Below, piece after piece: positions 51,100-59,837 of a DNA stretch of 64,000 nt. Origin of the DNA: Bradyrhizobium sp. Ghvi (lineage in GTDB: Bacteria > Pseudomonadota > Alphaproteobacteria > Rhizobiales > Xanthobacteraceae); assembly GCF_900115265.1 (NCBI RefSeq), contig NZ_FOVU01000001.1:779001-843000 (forward strand), given 5' to 3'. The number at the start of each line of letters is the position of its first letter. Position 1 is the first letter of the stretch. The notes under the pieces are model-generated. The model did no database searches. It was given only the letters and a program-made list of their open reading frames with translations, and was not told the DNA's origin. A program made the position numbers and the translations under genes.

Positions 51100-52929
51100 T
51101 CAGTTGCAGACCTCGACATTGGCATCATTGTGAGGGCCGCCGCCGCCGCGATAGACGAGGTGGCAGCCGGGCTTGACCGGACGGCAGAGCAGCTCGTTGC
51201 AAAAGATCTGACCACTTCCGCCCGAGGCGCGACCGGCGCCAGCGGCAGCCGCAATGCCGGCCGCAGCTCCTGCGGCGCCACCGGACTGAGGACGCCGCCG
51301 TGCGGGACGGTCATCGCCGTCTTCGCGCTTGGCGATTGCGGGCTTGGCGGTGGCAGGCTTGGCCGGTTTGGCGGCACGCTGCTTCTCGCATTCGTTGTCG
51401 CTGTTCAGGACATAGCCGTCGCCGCAGACGATCCTGGTGCAGACGTCGCCCTCGGTCTTGAAGCCATGATCGCAGACCAGGGGGCAAACGCGCGATGGTT
51501 TGGACTTGACCGCGTCGAGCGCATCCGTGCTCGCGACCTTCACGTCGAGCTTGGTGCCGGCATAGCGGTTGAACTGCGACAACGACCGCTGCGAGGAGGT
51601 GCTCCAGACGCCGTCAGGCTGACCTGAGAAACAGCCGACGCGGCCGAGCTCGGTCTGCACCGAACGGTTGAGATCGGCCGGCGTGGTGGCCGGCGTCAAG
51701 GAAGCGACGTTGGTGCCGGCGGGACCGACCGTGCTGGCGGGCGCAGTGGCGGCGAGGTTGACGCGCTGCTGCTCGGCAGCGGCGGCCTGCTGCTGTGCCT
51801 GCTCCTTGGCTTTCTGCGCGGCAAGCTGCGCCTGCTCGGCCGCCTTTGCGTCGGCCGCGGCCTTGGCCTGCGCGTCCCTCTGCGCGCCAAGCGCGGCGAG
51901 ACGATCGCGCTCGGCCTCGGCCTGCTTGGCCTTCTCGATGGCCGCGGCATGAACCTGCTCGGCCTGGATCTTGTCGAGCTGGAGCTTGGCAAGATTGGCA
52001 TAGAAGCCGTCCGGATGCTGGGCGAGGAAGGCTTCCCACGCCGGCTTGTTGCCGAGCTGGAGCGCGAGTTCGTAGTCGCGGCGCGTGTCGACTTGCGGAT
52101 TGCTCGCGGGTGCGGCCGCTGCTGCGGCCACGGGTGCGGCCACGGGTGCGGCCCTGACCGGCACCAGCGGCACGTCTTCGCCGCCGAGCGATCCATAGAC
52201 GAACGGCTCCTGCTTGTTGCCGGTCGACTTCAGCACGTCGTCGCGCACGAAGCCGAAAGCGCGGCGGACGTCGAGACCCGGGGTCGTCAGATGCTTCGAC
52301 AGCGCGACGGTGAATGGGCTGTTGGCGCCGTCGCCATCCTGCGCCGTGAAGCCGGCCTTGGCCGAATAGGCGATCAGCGTGTTGGTGCTGGTCGGCTCGA
52401 CCTGGGCCAGACCACGGCCGATGCCGCGCGAGGCGAGCGTGCGCTTCATGGTCCTGCCGAACGGATTGTCGCGACAAGCGTCGAGGATCACCAGGCGAAG
52501 CTGCTTCGCCGGCTCGACGGCGACCAGAACGCGATCGAGCGAGAGCGCCTCGTCATAGACGTCGGTGTCGCGCTCGAGCTTGGCATCGACCGGAATCAGG
52601 TAGTTGGAGCCTTCGACCTCTATTCCGTGGCCGGCATAGTAGACCACGGCGATGTCGGCATCGCGGGTCGCATCGGCGAAATCGCGCAGCACGCGTCGCG
52701 TATCGAGTGCGGTCAGGTCGTGGCGTGACTCGACGACATCGAAGCCGGCATCCTTCAATGTCTTCGCCATCACCGCACCGTCGTTGACGGGATTGGCGAG
52801 CGAAGGCGCATGCTGATAAGCGGAGTTGGCCAGCACCAGCGCGACGCGTTTTCCGGCGAAGGCCGGCCCGGCGACTGATACCAGCGCAAGAGCGAGGAGA
52901 AGCGGGCAAAATCTGAGAAAATTGCGCAT
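51100..52929 (-). CDS. Secreted caspase-like (peptidase C14) protein with coiled coil and Cys-rich tail
   Basis: A 609-residue exported protein. The signal peptide ends near AFA|GKRVALVL. The caspase-fold domain (about 27-250) has the catalytic dyad His101 in YYAGHGIEVEG and Cys152 in LDACRDNPF. After an Ala/Pro linker, an Ala/Gln/Lys-rich coiled coil covers about 315-395. A peptidoglycan-binding-like segment follows (VQTELGRVGCFSGQPDGVWS). The last part has two cysteine clusters (RVCPLVCDHGF...CTRIVCGDGYV and FCNELLCRPVKPGC) that probably form disulfides. Family members cleave after Arg/Lys or are scaffolds. Substrate unknown. Confidence 0.9.
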   Translation of the reverse strand: MRNFLRFCPLLLALALVSVAGPAFAGKRVALVLANSAYQHAPSLANPVNDGAVMAKTLKDAGFDVVESRHDLTALDTRRVLRDFADATRDADIAVVYYAGHGIEVEGSNYLIPVDAKLERDTDVYDEALSLDRVLVAVEPAKQLRLVILDACRDNPFGRTMKRTLASRGIGRGLAQVEPTSTNTLIAYSAKAGFTAQDGDGANSPFTVALSKHLTTPGLDVRRAFGFVRDDVLKSTGNKQEPFVYGSLGGEDVPLVPVRAAPVAAPVAAAAAAPASNPQVDTRRDYELALQLGNKPAWEAFLAQHPDGFYANLAKLQLDKIQAEQVHAAAIEKAKQAEAERDRLAALGAQRDAQAKAAADAKAAEQAQLAAQKAKEQAQQQAAAAEQQRVNLAATAPASTVGPAGTNVASLTPATTPADLNRSVQTELGRVGCFSGQPDGVWSTSSQRSLSQFNRYAGTKLDVKVASTDALDAVKSKPSRVCPLVCDHGFKTEGDVCTRIVCGDGYVLNSDNECEKQRAAKPAKPATAKPAIAKREDGDDRPARRRPQSGGAAGAAAGIAAAAGAGRASGGSGQIFCNELLCRPVKPGCHLVYRGGGGPHNDANVEVCN

Positions 52930-53109
52930 GACACGACGTCCAAAAATCTGAGGCAGTTCACACCCTCATGGACAGCCTAGCAAGCTCCAGCCCCAGCCCT
53001 TGTGATAGAGGTCACGAAGACAGCGCCGGCGACGGACCGAAGCGTCCTTTTTGTTAGTCGCGCCAGTGCATTGGCGGTTCGCCGCCAAATGCGCGAGGGC
53101 CGGTTCCAC

Positions 53110-53538
53110 CTAGGCATCCCCGACATGCCCCCGATATTGCGGCAGGTCGTCCGTGATCTCGTGCCATGGCGCCTTGGAGCCCACGAAAATATGGGCGGTC
53201 GGGCGGATCGAGGGGGCATCGACCAGGGTTCCCATGGCGACATGGACCCATTTTCCTTCACGGACCCGGGAATACAGCAACGAGCCGCAGCGGGCGCAGT
53301 GCGCATCATGGGTGGTGTCGTCCCCATAAACCATCCGCTGGTCCTCGCCCCTGACCAGGCGAAGCTGGCCGTATTCGATGCCCGCGAACGGCTTGAAGGC
53401 GGAACCGGTGGTGCGGCGGCAGTTCGAGCAATGGCAGTTGAGCGCATAGGAGAATGCGTCCGCCACCTCGTAGCGGACCGCGCGGCAGTAGCATTCGCCG
53501 GCAAGAATGCGAGCGTTCTGATGTCGTGAACCCGTCAT
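53110..53538 (-). CDS. GFA family (glutathione-dependent formaldehyde-activating-like) protein
   Basis: A 142-residue zinc protein starting at ATG 53538 behind GAGGG. Cysteine motifs are GECYCRAVRYEV, NCHCSNCRRTTGS and HCARCGSLLY, the complete set for the two zinc sites of the GFA fold. Members were named after a proposed glutathione-formaldehyde condensation but most have unknown roles. It is divergent from the small NTF2-like gene at 53634. Confidence 0.92.
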   Translation of the reverse strand: MTGSRHQNARILAGECYCRAVRYEVADAFSYALNCHCSNCRRTTGSAFKPFAGIEYGQLRLVRGEDQRMVYGDDTTHDAHCARCGSLLYSRVREGKWVHVAMGTLVDAPSIRPTAHIFVGSKAPWHEITDDLPQYRGHVGDA

Positions 53539-53633
53539 GATGGCGCCCTCGCGCAAATGGCATACGACAGCCATAGCGCAATTCGACGTGTACGACTAAG
53601 TTCGGGGTGCGCCTTCATGCAAAGGGATGACCC

Positions 53634-54008
53634 ATGAGCTCAAATCGGTCGAGCGTCGAAACCGTCGTGCAAACCTATTTTGACGGACTTTACGAGGGCG
53701 ACGCCGACAAGCTCGGCGAGGTCTTCCACCCCTCGGCCGATCTGCGCTGGGTGGAGAAGGGCGAGCTGAAGATCCTGACCGTGCCGGACTGGCTCGCCTG
53801 GGTGCGCAAGCGACCCTCCGCCAAGGCGGAAGGCAAGCCGCGCGAGGATTTCATCATCACTATCGACCGCTCGGACGAAAAGACCGCCTTCATCAAGGTC
53901 AAATGCCAGCTGCCACCGCGGTTCTTCACGGACTATCTGGTGGCGATGAAGCTCGCCGACGGCTGGCAGATCGTGTCGAAATCATACAGGTATGATTTGA
54001 AAGAGTGA
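53634..54008 (+). CDS. NTF2-like (SnoaL/lumazine-binding-like) protein
   Basis: A 124-residue protein of the cone-shaped NTF2 fold. The start SSVETVVQTYFDGLYEGDAD is the typical first helix, followed by FHPSADLRWVEKG and the last strands YLVAMKLADGWQIVSKSYRY. Such small proteins are isomerases, hydrolases or simple ligand binders. No catalytic set can be fixed by eye. It ends in a hairpin that begins at its own stop codon. Confidence 0.82.
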   Translation: MSSNRSSVETVVQTYFDGLYEGDADKLGEVFHPSADLRWVEKGELKILTVPDWLAWVRKRPSAKAEGKPREDFIITIDRSDEKTAFIKVKCQLPPRFFTDYLVAMKLADGWQIVSKSYRYDLKE

Positions 54009-54031
54009 GGGAGCGTAGGTGCGCTCCCTCA
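54006..54031 (+). terminator. Hairpin at the end of the NTF2-like gene
   Basis: A perfect 10-bp stem TGAGGGAGCG/CGCTCCCTCA with loop TAGGTG starts at the stop codon. No T-run follows, so it may be a weak terminator or an mRNA-protecting hairpin. A second GC-rich stem CCCGC/GCGGG follows at once. Confidence 0.6.
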
Positions 54032-54112
54032 CCCGCTTGCGGGGGAGGTAAAGAGGGCGCTCTCGCGCCATACATCCGTCGGATCGATGGATGAAAGCAA
54101 GCATCCTTGCTG

Positions 54113-54991
54113 ATGTCGTTCCGAAAGCCCCCCATGCATCTCGACCGCCGCTCCTTGCTCGCTTCGCTGTGCTTTATGGCCACTGCTCCTGCGTTCGCCG
54201 CGGAGACGCCGCCTGAGCTCGACTCCTACGAGCGCGAAAGCGGCGGGCGGATCGGGGTCTATGCCGAAAACCTCGCCACGGGCGCAAAACTCGCCTGGCG
54301 GGCGGACGAGCGCTTCGTCATGTGTTCGACGTTCAAGGCGTCGCTCGCGGCCTGCGTGCTGGCGCGGGTCGATCGCGGCGAGGACAAGCTGGCGGCGATG
54401 ATTTCCTACGACAAGGCCGACCTGCTCGAATACGCGCCCGTCGCGAAACAGAATCTCGCGGCCGGCGCGATGTCGATCGCCGACATGTGCAAGGCGATCG
54501 TCGAACTCAGCGACAACACCTGCGCCAATCTGTTGCTGGCACATGTCGGCGGGCCAACCGCGCTCACCGGGTTCTGGCGGTCCATCGGCGACACGACCTC
54601 GCGGCTCGACCACAACGAGCCCGAGCTCAATCGCTCGCCGCCAGGCAATCCCCATGACACCACCACGCCGGCGGCGATGGCCGCCAATCTGAAGCGACTG
54701 GTCACCGGCGAGGTGCTGTCGACGGCCTCAAAGACCCAGCTCACCGAATGGATGGTGAACTGCAAGACCGGTGCGAACCGGCTGCGCGGCGGCCTGCCGG
54801 CAGCCTGGAAAATCGGCGACAAGACCGGCAACAACGGCAAGGACGCGTCGGGTGATATCGCAGTCGCCTGGCCCAAGCCCGATGCGCCGATCCTGATTGC
54901 GGCCTACACGCAGGGCGGCATGCCGAGCGCGGCGCAGCTCGAAGCGGTGTTCGCGCGTATCGGGCGTATGGTGGCCGAACGACTGGTATAA
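54113..54991 (+). CDS. Class A beta-lactamase
   Basis: A 292-residue serine beta-lactamase. Active-site motifs are complete: STFK (Ser70/Lys73) preceded by Cys, SDN in VELSDNTCAN, the omega-loop EPELN (Glu166) and KTG in GDKTGNNG. The export signal contains DRRSLLASL, which looks like a twin-arginine signal. ATG 54113 is taken as start; ATG 54134 would also leave the twin-Arg segment intact. Cys69 is present but no cysteine follows KTG at position 238, so the carbapenemase disulfide is not expected. It hydrolyses penicillins and possibly cephalosporins. The antiporter gene starts 46 bp downstream. Confidence 0.94.
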   Translation: MSFRKPPMHLDRRSLLASLCFMATAPAFAAETPPELDSYERESGGRIGVYAENLATGAKLAWRADERFVMCSTFKASLAACVLARVDRGEDKLAAMISYDKADLLEYAPVAKQNLAAGAMSIADMCKAIVELSDNTCANLLLAHVGGPTALTGFWRSIGDTTSRLDHNEPELNRSPPGNPHDTTTPAAMAANLKRLVTGEVLSTASKTQLTEWMVNCKTGANRLRGGLPAAWKIGDKTGNNGKDASGDIAVAWPKPDAPILIAAYTQGGMPSAAQLEAVFARIGRMVAERLV

Positions 54992-55037
54992 GCCGCCCTG
55001 CATTGACCTCTTGGCCGCTTCCGGGCCAAGACAGGTC

Positions 55038-56648
55038 ATGATCGCAGCGAAATTCCAGACCTTTCTCATCCTGCTCGCCGTGCTGGCGGGCACGGCGCTG
55101 GTCGCCCGCCGCTTCAACATGGCGCCCGCCATCTTGCTGATGCTCTCCGGGGTCGGCCTTGCGTTCGTGCCCGGCATGCCGCCGGTGGAACTGCCGCCGG
55201 AGCTGGTGCTGCTGATGGTGTTGCCGCCGCTGATCTACTCGGCGAGCGTCGCAATGAGCTGGCGCGAGTTCAGGAACAATTTGCGCCCGATCGTGCTGCT
55301 CGCGGTCGGCGCGGTGATCTTCACCGCGGCGATGGTGGCGACTGCCACCCACTACGTGATCGGCCTGCCCTGGAGCATCGGCTTCCTGCTGGGCGCCATC
55401 GTCGCGCCGCCCGACGTGGTCGCGCCGCTCGCGATCGCGCGCCGGCTGAACATGCCGCGCCGCCTCGTCGTCATTCTCGAGGGCGAAGGGCTCGCCAACG
55501 ATGCCACCGCGCTGATCCTCTACCGCTTCGCGCTGGCTGCGATCATGGTCGGGCACTTCTCGCTGCCGCTGGCGGCAGGCGAATTTTCTCTCATCGTCGC
55601 GGGCGAGATCGCCTTCGGCATCGGTGTGGGCTGGCTGTCCTTGCGCTTCCGCAAGTGGTCCAGGGATCCGCAGGTCGAGCTGACGTTGTCGCTGATCACG
55701 CCCTACGTCTCCTACTGGCTGCCCGAGCATGTCGGCGGCTCCGGCGTGATCGCCACGGTCGCCTGCGGCCTCTATGTGAGCTGGAACGGGCCGCTGCTGA
55801 TTTCGGCCTCGACCCGCCTGCAAGGCATCTTCTTCTGGGACCTCATCATCTATCTGATCGAGGGATTGCTGTTCCTGCTCACCGGTTTCCAGATGCGCGC
55901 GCTCTACGAGAAATCGAAGACGTTCCCGCTCGAGGACATCATGATCGCGACCGCGGTGGTCGTCGGCATCATCGTGGTGGCGCGCTTCGCCTGGCTCTAC
56001 CCCGCGACCTATCTGCCGCGGATGCTCAGCAAGTCGCTGCGCGCGCGCGATCCGTCACCGCCATGGCAATGGCCGTTTGCGCTCGCCTTCACCGGCGTGC
56101 GCGGCGCGGTATCGCTGGCCGCCGCGCTGGCCCTGCCGTTCACGCTGCCTGACGGCGCGGCTTTCCCGTATCGGGACCTGATCCTGTTCGTCGCCTTCGG
56201 CGTCATCTTCATCACGCTGATCGGCGTCGGCCTGACGCTGCCGCCCGTGGTGCGCTGGCTCGGCATCGCGGAAGCCGGCCATAGCGAGCATGTCGCGGAG
56301 CACGCGGCCGAGATCGAGGCACGGCGCCAGGCGCTGGACGCCGCGCTGAAATCGCTGGATGCACTGACTGAAGAGAAAGAGGTCTCGGACGAGGTGATGC
56401 GGCTCCTGCGCGCCCGCCACGAGATCCGCGTCAACCAGCTGCCTGACTCGCTCGATCCTTCTCACCACGATGTCTCCGCCGCCGGCACCGCGCTGACCCG
56501 CGAGTTGATCGTCGCCGAGCGCAAATTCATTCACGACCTCCTGCGCGACGGGAAGATCACGGACGAGACGCGGCGGCGGATCGAACGCGACCTCGATCTG
56601 GAGGAGGCGAGCCTGGCGAACCGGGAGTATCAGGGAGGGCCGCTGTAA
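55038..56648 (+). CDS. Na+/H+ antiporter, CPA1 family
   Basis: A 536-residue cation/proton antiporter with about 12 helices. ATG 55038 begins the first helix (FQTFLILLAVLAGTALVARR); the open frame upstream is a shadow of the beta-lactamase. Characteristic segments are LPPLIYSASVAMSWREFRNN, GAIVAPPDVVAPLAIARRL, LEGEGLANDATALILYRFA with the conserved acidic transport site, and FTGVRGAVSLAAALALPFTL. The C-terminal 110 residues are cytoplasmic and helical. It exchanges Na+ or K+ for H+ in pH and salt homeostasis. Linkage with the beta-lactamase is probably incidental. Confidence 0.92.
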   Translation: MIAAKFQTFLILLAVLAGTALVARRFNMAPAILLMLSGVGLAFVPGMPPVELPPELVLLMVLPPLIYSASVAMSWREFRNNLRPIVLLAVGAVIFTAAMVATATHYVIGLPWSIGFLLGAIVAPPDVVAPLAIARRLNMPRRLVVILEGEGLANDATALILYRFALAAIMVGHFSLPLAAGEFSLIVAGEIAFGIGVGWLSLRFRKWSRDPQVELTLSLITPYVSYWLPEHVGGSGVIATVACGLYVSWNGPLLISASTRLQGIFFWDLIIYLIEGLLFLLTGFQMRALYEKSKTFPLEDIMIATAVVVGIIVVARFAWLYPATYLPRMLSKSLRARDPSPPWQWPFALAFTGVRGAVSLAAALALPFTLPDGAAFPYRDLILFVAFGVIFITLIGVGLTLPPVVRWLGIAEAGHSEHVAEHAAEIEARRQALDAALKSLDALTEEKEVSDEVMRLLRARHEIRVNQLPDSLDPSHHDVSAAGTALTRELIVAERKFIHDLLRDGKITDETRRRIERDLDLEEASLANREYQGGPL

Positions 56649-56655
56649 CCTTTTT

Positions 56656-56677
56656 CGTCATTGCGAGCGCAATGACG
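56656..56677. terminator. Palindrome between convergent antiporter and amidase genes
   Basis: CGTCATTGCG-AG-CGCAATGACG, a perfect 10-bp inverted repeat with a two-base centre, eight bases after the antiporter stop and preceded by TTTTT. On the minus strand it is followed by AAAAA read as a T-run in reverse, so it would best terminate leftward transcription from the amidase side; the position suits both genes. Confidence 0.6.
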
Positions 56678-56699
56678 ATGGTTGAAGCGGCCGTGTCAA

Positions 56700-57512
56700 T
56701 TAGCGCCTTTGGCAATACGCCTGCATCGCCGTCGTCACTGCCGACGCGATCAATTCCTGCCGCTCCGGCGAGTTCATGACCATCTCCTCGTCGCGGTTGA
56801 TGATGGAGCCGGCTTCGAGCAGGACCGCGGCGCTGCGGGTTTGCGACAGCACGACCAGCCCGTCATAGCGGTAGACGCCGACATCCTTGTCGAGCAGCGG
56901 ATGCCGGTAACGCCCCATCAGCGGCAGCGTGTATTGGCTCGCATAGTGCAGCCCGTCCGCTTTCAGCTCCTTGCCCAGCAGCCGGGCAAAAGAGAGACTG
57001 TCGGTGAAGTGCGGATTGCGCTCCGATACGAACAGCGAATGGCCGCTGAAGCGGTCGCTGAAATAACTCCTGGAGCCGTCGAACTCCCACACCTCGAGCA
57101 TCTTGTCCGGCACGGAATCATGGTGGATCGACAGGAAGAAATCGGCATGCGTGGCATTGGCGGTGCCGACACGCTTGAGCAGGCTCGCTTTCGCCTTGCC
57201 CTCGGTCACGAGCACACGGGTCGCGGCAAAGCCTGCCGACTTCAAGCGCGCTCCGATCCGCCGCGCCAAATTCAGGTTGAAGCCGAATTCGACATCGTTG
57301 CGCGCGCTGGTGGCGCCTTGCGCTTCGGAGGTGTGTCCGACGTCGAGAACGATCTTGAAATTACGGGGATCGCATGTCTCCGGCGCCGGTGGCTTGATCT
57401 TTGCCCGCGCGGCCTTGCGTGCTACGGCCGCCTCGCTGTCGTCAACTGATGACACCAAAAGCGGGATCAGCGAAACAACGATAGCGGCGGTGATGCGCCA
57501 CGATATTTTCAC
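56700..57512 (-). CDS. N-acetylmuramoyl-L-alanine amidase (Amidase_3)
   Basis: A 270-residue exported zinc amidase that cuts the bond between MurNAc and the stem peptide. GTG 57512 starts a signal segment (KISWRITAAIVVSLIPLLVS); this GTG overlaps the TGA of the upstream dioxygenase (GTGA). Zinc ligands are His in VLDVGHTSE, Glu in NDVEFGFNLNLA and His in LSIHHDSVPD. The catalytic Glu is in VLLEAGSIINRDEE. There is no AMIN or LysM targeting domain. Coupling to a TauD-type dioxygenase is odd functionally. Confidence 0.92.
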   Translation of the reverse strand: MKISWRITAAIVVSLIPLLVSSVDDSEAAVARKAARAKIKPPAPETCDPRNFKIVLDVGHTSEAQGATSARNDVEFGFNLNLARRIGARLKSAGFAATRVLVTEGKAKASLLKRVGTANATHADFFLSIHHDSVPDKMLEVWEFDGSRSYFSDRFSGHSLFVSERNPHFTDSLSFARLLGKELKADGLHYASQYTLPLMGRYRHPLLDKDVGVYRYDGLVVLSQTRSAAVLLEAGSIINRDEEMVMNSPERQELIASAVTTAMQAYCQRR

Positions 57513-58405
57513 ACCGGCCGCTCCCCCTTCACCGTGACGCGCGTGCCGGAGCGCGTGTGTGGCCAGTAGTCCCACATGGCGCGGTGCTGGGTGCAGCGGT
57601 TGTCCCAGAAGGCGATGGCGTTCTCGGTCCAGCGGAAGCGGCACTGGAACAGCGGGTTCTCGGCGTGCTGGTAGAGATAGGCCAGCATCGCATCGCTCTC
57701 GTCGCGCGGGATGCCGTTGATGTGCCTGACGAAGCCGCGGTTGACGTAGAGTGCCTTCTTGCCCGTCACCGGATGCGTGCGCACCACGGGGTGCTCCGCG
57801 CTCGGATAAGACGGACGGTCGGCGACGCCGTAGTTGGCATAGAGCCCGCGATAGATCGGCTCGCCGTCGTGCAGTGCGGTGAGGCGCTCGAGATAGGTCT
57901 TCATGCGATCGGACAGCGCCTCATACGCCGCGTACATGTTGGCGAACAGCGTGTCGCCGCCGCGCGGCGGGCACTGCTTGATGTAGAGGATCGAGCCCAT
58001 CGGCGGCTCGAGATCGCAGGAGACGTCGGAGTGCCAGCCCTCGCCGTTGGCGCGCGGCGAGTTCTTGTCCGCATAGATCTTCATCAAGGCCGGGTCTTCG
58101 TCCTCGTGAGGCGCTGCGGGATGAAAATGCAGCTCGCCGAACCTGCGGCCGAAGGCGAGATGCTGCTTCGGCGTGATGTGCTGGTCGCGGAAGAAGATGA
58201 CGAGGTTTTCGGCGAGCGCGCGATGGATCTCGTCCATCTGCTGGTTGCAGCCGCTGTCGCCCTCGACCAGCTTGCCGATGTCGACGCCGGAAATCTCCGC
58301 GCCGATGATGGGGGTGAGCTTCTCCACGGCGATGGTCTCGTAAGGCGCGCCGTCCTCCGCCACGTGGCGATAGCGCGGGCCCTGCTTGCCGGATAGCGAG
58401 CTCAT
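57509..58405 (-). CDS. TauD/TfdA family 2-oxoglutarate-dependent dioxygenase
   Basis: A 298-residue Fe(II) dioxygenase starting at ATG 58405 behind GGGAGA. The iron-binding facial triad is His and Asp in GWHSDVSCDLEPP and the distal His in TQHRAMWDYWPHTR, whose Arg would bind 2-oxoglutarate. DNRCTQHRA and YVNRGFVRHINGIP are typical of the alpha-ketoglutarate/taurine dioxygenase group. It hydroxylates a sulfonate, an aryloxy acid or another small acid. No ABC transporter for sulfonates is beside it. It overlaps the amidase gene by 4 bp. Confidence 0.92.
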   Translation of the reverse strand: MSSLSGKQGPRYRHVAEDGAPYETIAVEKLTPIIGAEISGVDIGKLVEGDSGCNQQMDEIHRALAENLVIFFRDQHITPKQHLAFGRRFGELHFHPAAPHEDEDPALMKIYADKNSPRANGEGWHSDVSCDLEPPMGSILYIKQCPPRGGDTLFANMYAAYEALSDRMKTYLERLTALHDGEPIYRGLYANYGVADRPSYPSAEHPVVRTHPVTGKKALYVNRGFVRHINGIPRDESDAMLAYLYQHAENPLFQCRFRWTENAIAFWDNRCTQHRAMWDYWPHTRSGTRVTVKGERPV

Positions 58406-58490
58406 GCGTGCTGTCTCCCGATCGTTCTTGATTGGGAGCCATCGTAGCCCGCGGTGACGGATGCGCAACCTGGGCTGCAAAAATACACGG

Positions 58491-58516
58491 TCGTCCCGGC
58501 GCAGGCCGGAACGACA
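58491..58516. repeat. Short palindromic repeat
   Basis: GTCGTCCCGGC followed by GCAGGCCGGAACGAC forms an imperfect hairpin in the 136-bp gap between ispG and the dioxygenase gene, resembling half of the larger repeats elsewhere in the window. Confidence 0.6.
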
Positions 58517-58541
58517 GCCGAGATTGTGGCGCGAGTCGGAG

Positions 58542-59825
58542 TTACTCCGCCGCCGGTGCCGGCACCTTGGCGCCCTGACCGTAGCGCTGATCGATGTAGT
58601 CGATGACAAGCGCCTTGAAGTCGGCGGAGATGGTCGGACCGCGCAGCGTGCGGAACTTCTTGCCGTCGACGAAGACCGGCGCGGCCGGCGCTTCGCCGGT
58701 GCCGGGCAAGGAGATGCCGATATTGGCGTGCTTGGACTCGCCGGGGCCGTTAACGATGCAGCCCATCACGGCGACGTTGAGCTCCTCGACGCCAGGATAT
58801 TTGCTCTTCCAGTTCGGCATCTCGTCGCGGATGAAATCCTGGATCGAGCGCGCCAGCTCCTGGAACGTGGTCGAAGTGGTGCGGCCGCAACCAGGGCACG
58901 CGGCAACCAGCGGCACGAAGGTCCGGAAGCCCATGGTCTGCAACAGCTCCTGGCCGACCTGCACCTCGCGGGTACGGTCGCCGCCGGGCTCCGGCGTCAG
59001 CGAGATGCGGATGGTGTCGCCGATGCCCTGCTGAAGCAGGATGCCGAGCGCGGCCGAGGATGCCACGATGCCCTTGGAGCCCATGCCGGCCTCGGTGAGG
59101 CCGAGATGGATGGCGTAATCGGAACGCGCAGCGAGATCCTGATAGACCGCGATGAGGTCCTGCACCGCCGAGACCTTGGCGGAGAGGATGATGCGGTCCT
59201 TGGGCATGCCGAGCTCTTCGGCGCGCGCGGCCGAGAGCAGCGCGGATTGCACCATGGCCTCGCGCGTCACCGCGCGCACGTCGCGCGGGTTGGCGGAGGC
59301 GGCGTTCTCGTCCATCAGCCTGGTCAGCAGTTCCTGATCAAGCGAGCCCCAATTGGCTCCGATGCGGACGGGCTTGTTGTTCTTGTTGGCGATCTCGATG
59401 ATGTCGGCGAACTGGGTGTCGCGCTTGTCCTTGAAGCCGACATTGCCCGGATTGATGCGGTATTTCGCGAGCGCTTCGGCGCAGGCCGGATAGGCCGCGA
59501 GCAGCTTGTGGCCGATATAGTGGAAGTCGCCGATCAGGGGCGTGGTGATGCCGCGCCTGGCGAGGCCATCGCGGATATGCGGAACGGCGGCAGCGGCTTC
59601 CTCGCGGTCCACGGTGATGCGGACCATTTCGGAGCCCGCGCGCGCGAGCGCTGCGACCTGGGCGATGGTGCCGTCGATGTCGGCGGTGTCGGTGTTGGTC
59701 ATCGATTGCACGACGATCGGCGCGCCGCCGCCAACGGCGACGTTGCCCACCTTCACCTGGGTGGTCTTGTGCCGGGGCGCGGGGCCCGCGAGGTCGGAAT
59801 CGATGGTGTTTTCGAGCTTGTTCAT
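58542..59825 (-). CDS. ispG: 4-hydroxy-3-methylbut-2-en-1-yl diphosphate synthase
   Basis: A 427-residue iron-sulfur enzyme of the MEP isoprenoid pathway that converts MEcPP to HMBPP. ATG 59825 gives [20 protein letters not shown]. The TIM barrel begins [20 protein letters not shown]. Cluster-ligand cysteines lie in [15 protein letters not shown] and [20 protein letters not shown]. It provides IPP/DMAPP used by the prenyl synthase at 49376. It is 12 bp downstream of a DMT transporter gene and may be co-transcribed with it and the Zur-like regulator. Confidence 0.96.
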   Translation of the reverse strand: MNKLENTIDSDLAGPAPRHKTTQVKVGNVAVGGGAPIVVQSMTNTDTADIDGTIAQVAALARAGSEMVRITVDREEAAAAVPHIRDGLARRGITTPLIGDFHYIGHKLLAAYPACAEALAKYRINPGNVGFKDKRDTQFADIIEIANKNNKPVRIGANWGSLDQELLTRLMDENAASANPRDVRAVTREAMVQSALLSAARAEELGMPKDRIILSAKVSAVQDLIAVYQDLAARSDYAIHLGLTEAGMGSKGIVASSAALGILLQQGIGDTIRISLTPEPGGDRTREVQVGQELLQTMGFRTFVPLVAACPGCGRTTSTTFQELARSIQDFIRDEMPNWKSKYPGVEELNVAVMGCIVNGPGESKHANIGISLPGTGEAPAAPVFVDGKKFRTLRGPTISADFKALVIDYIDQRYGQGAKVPAPAAE

Positions 59826-59837
59826 GGGGTCCAAATA

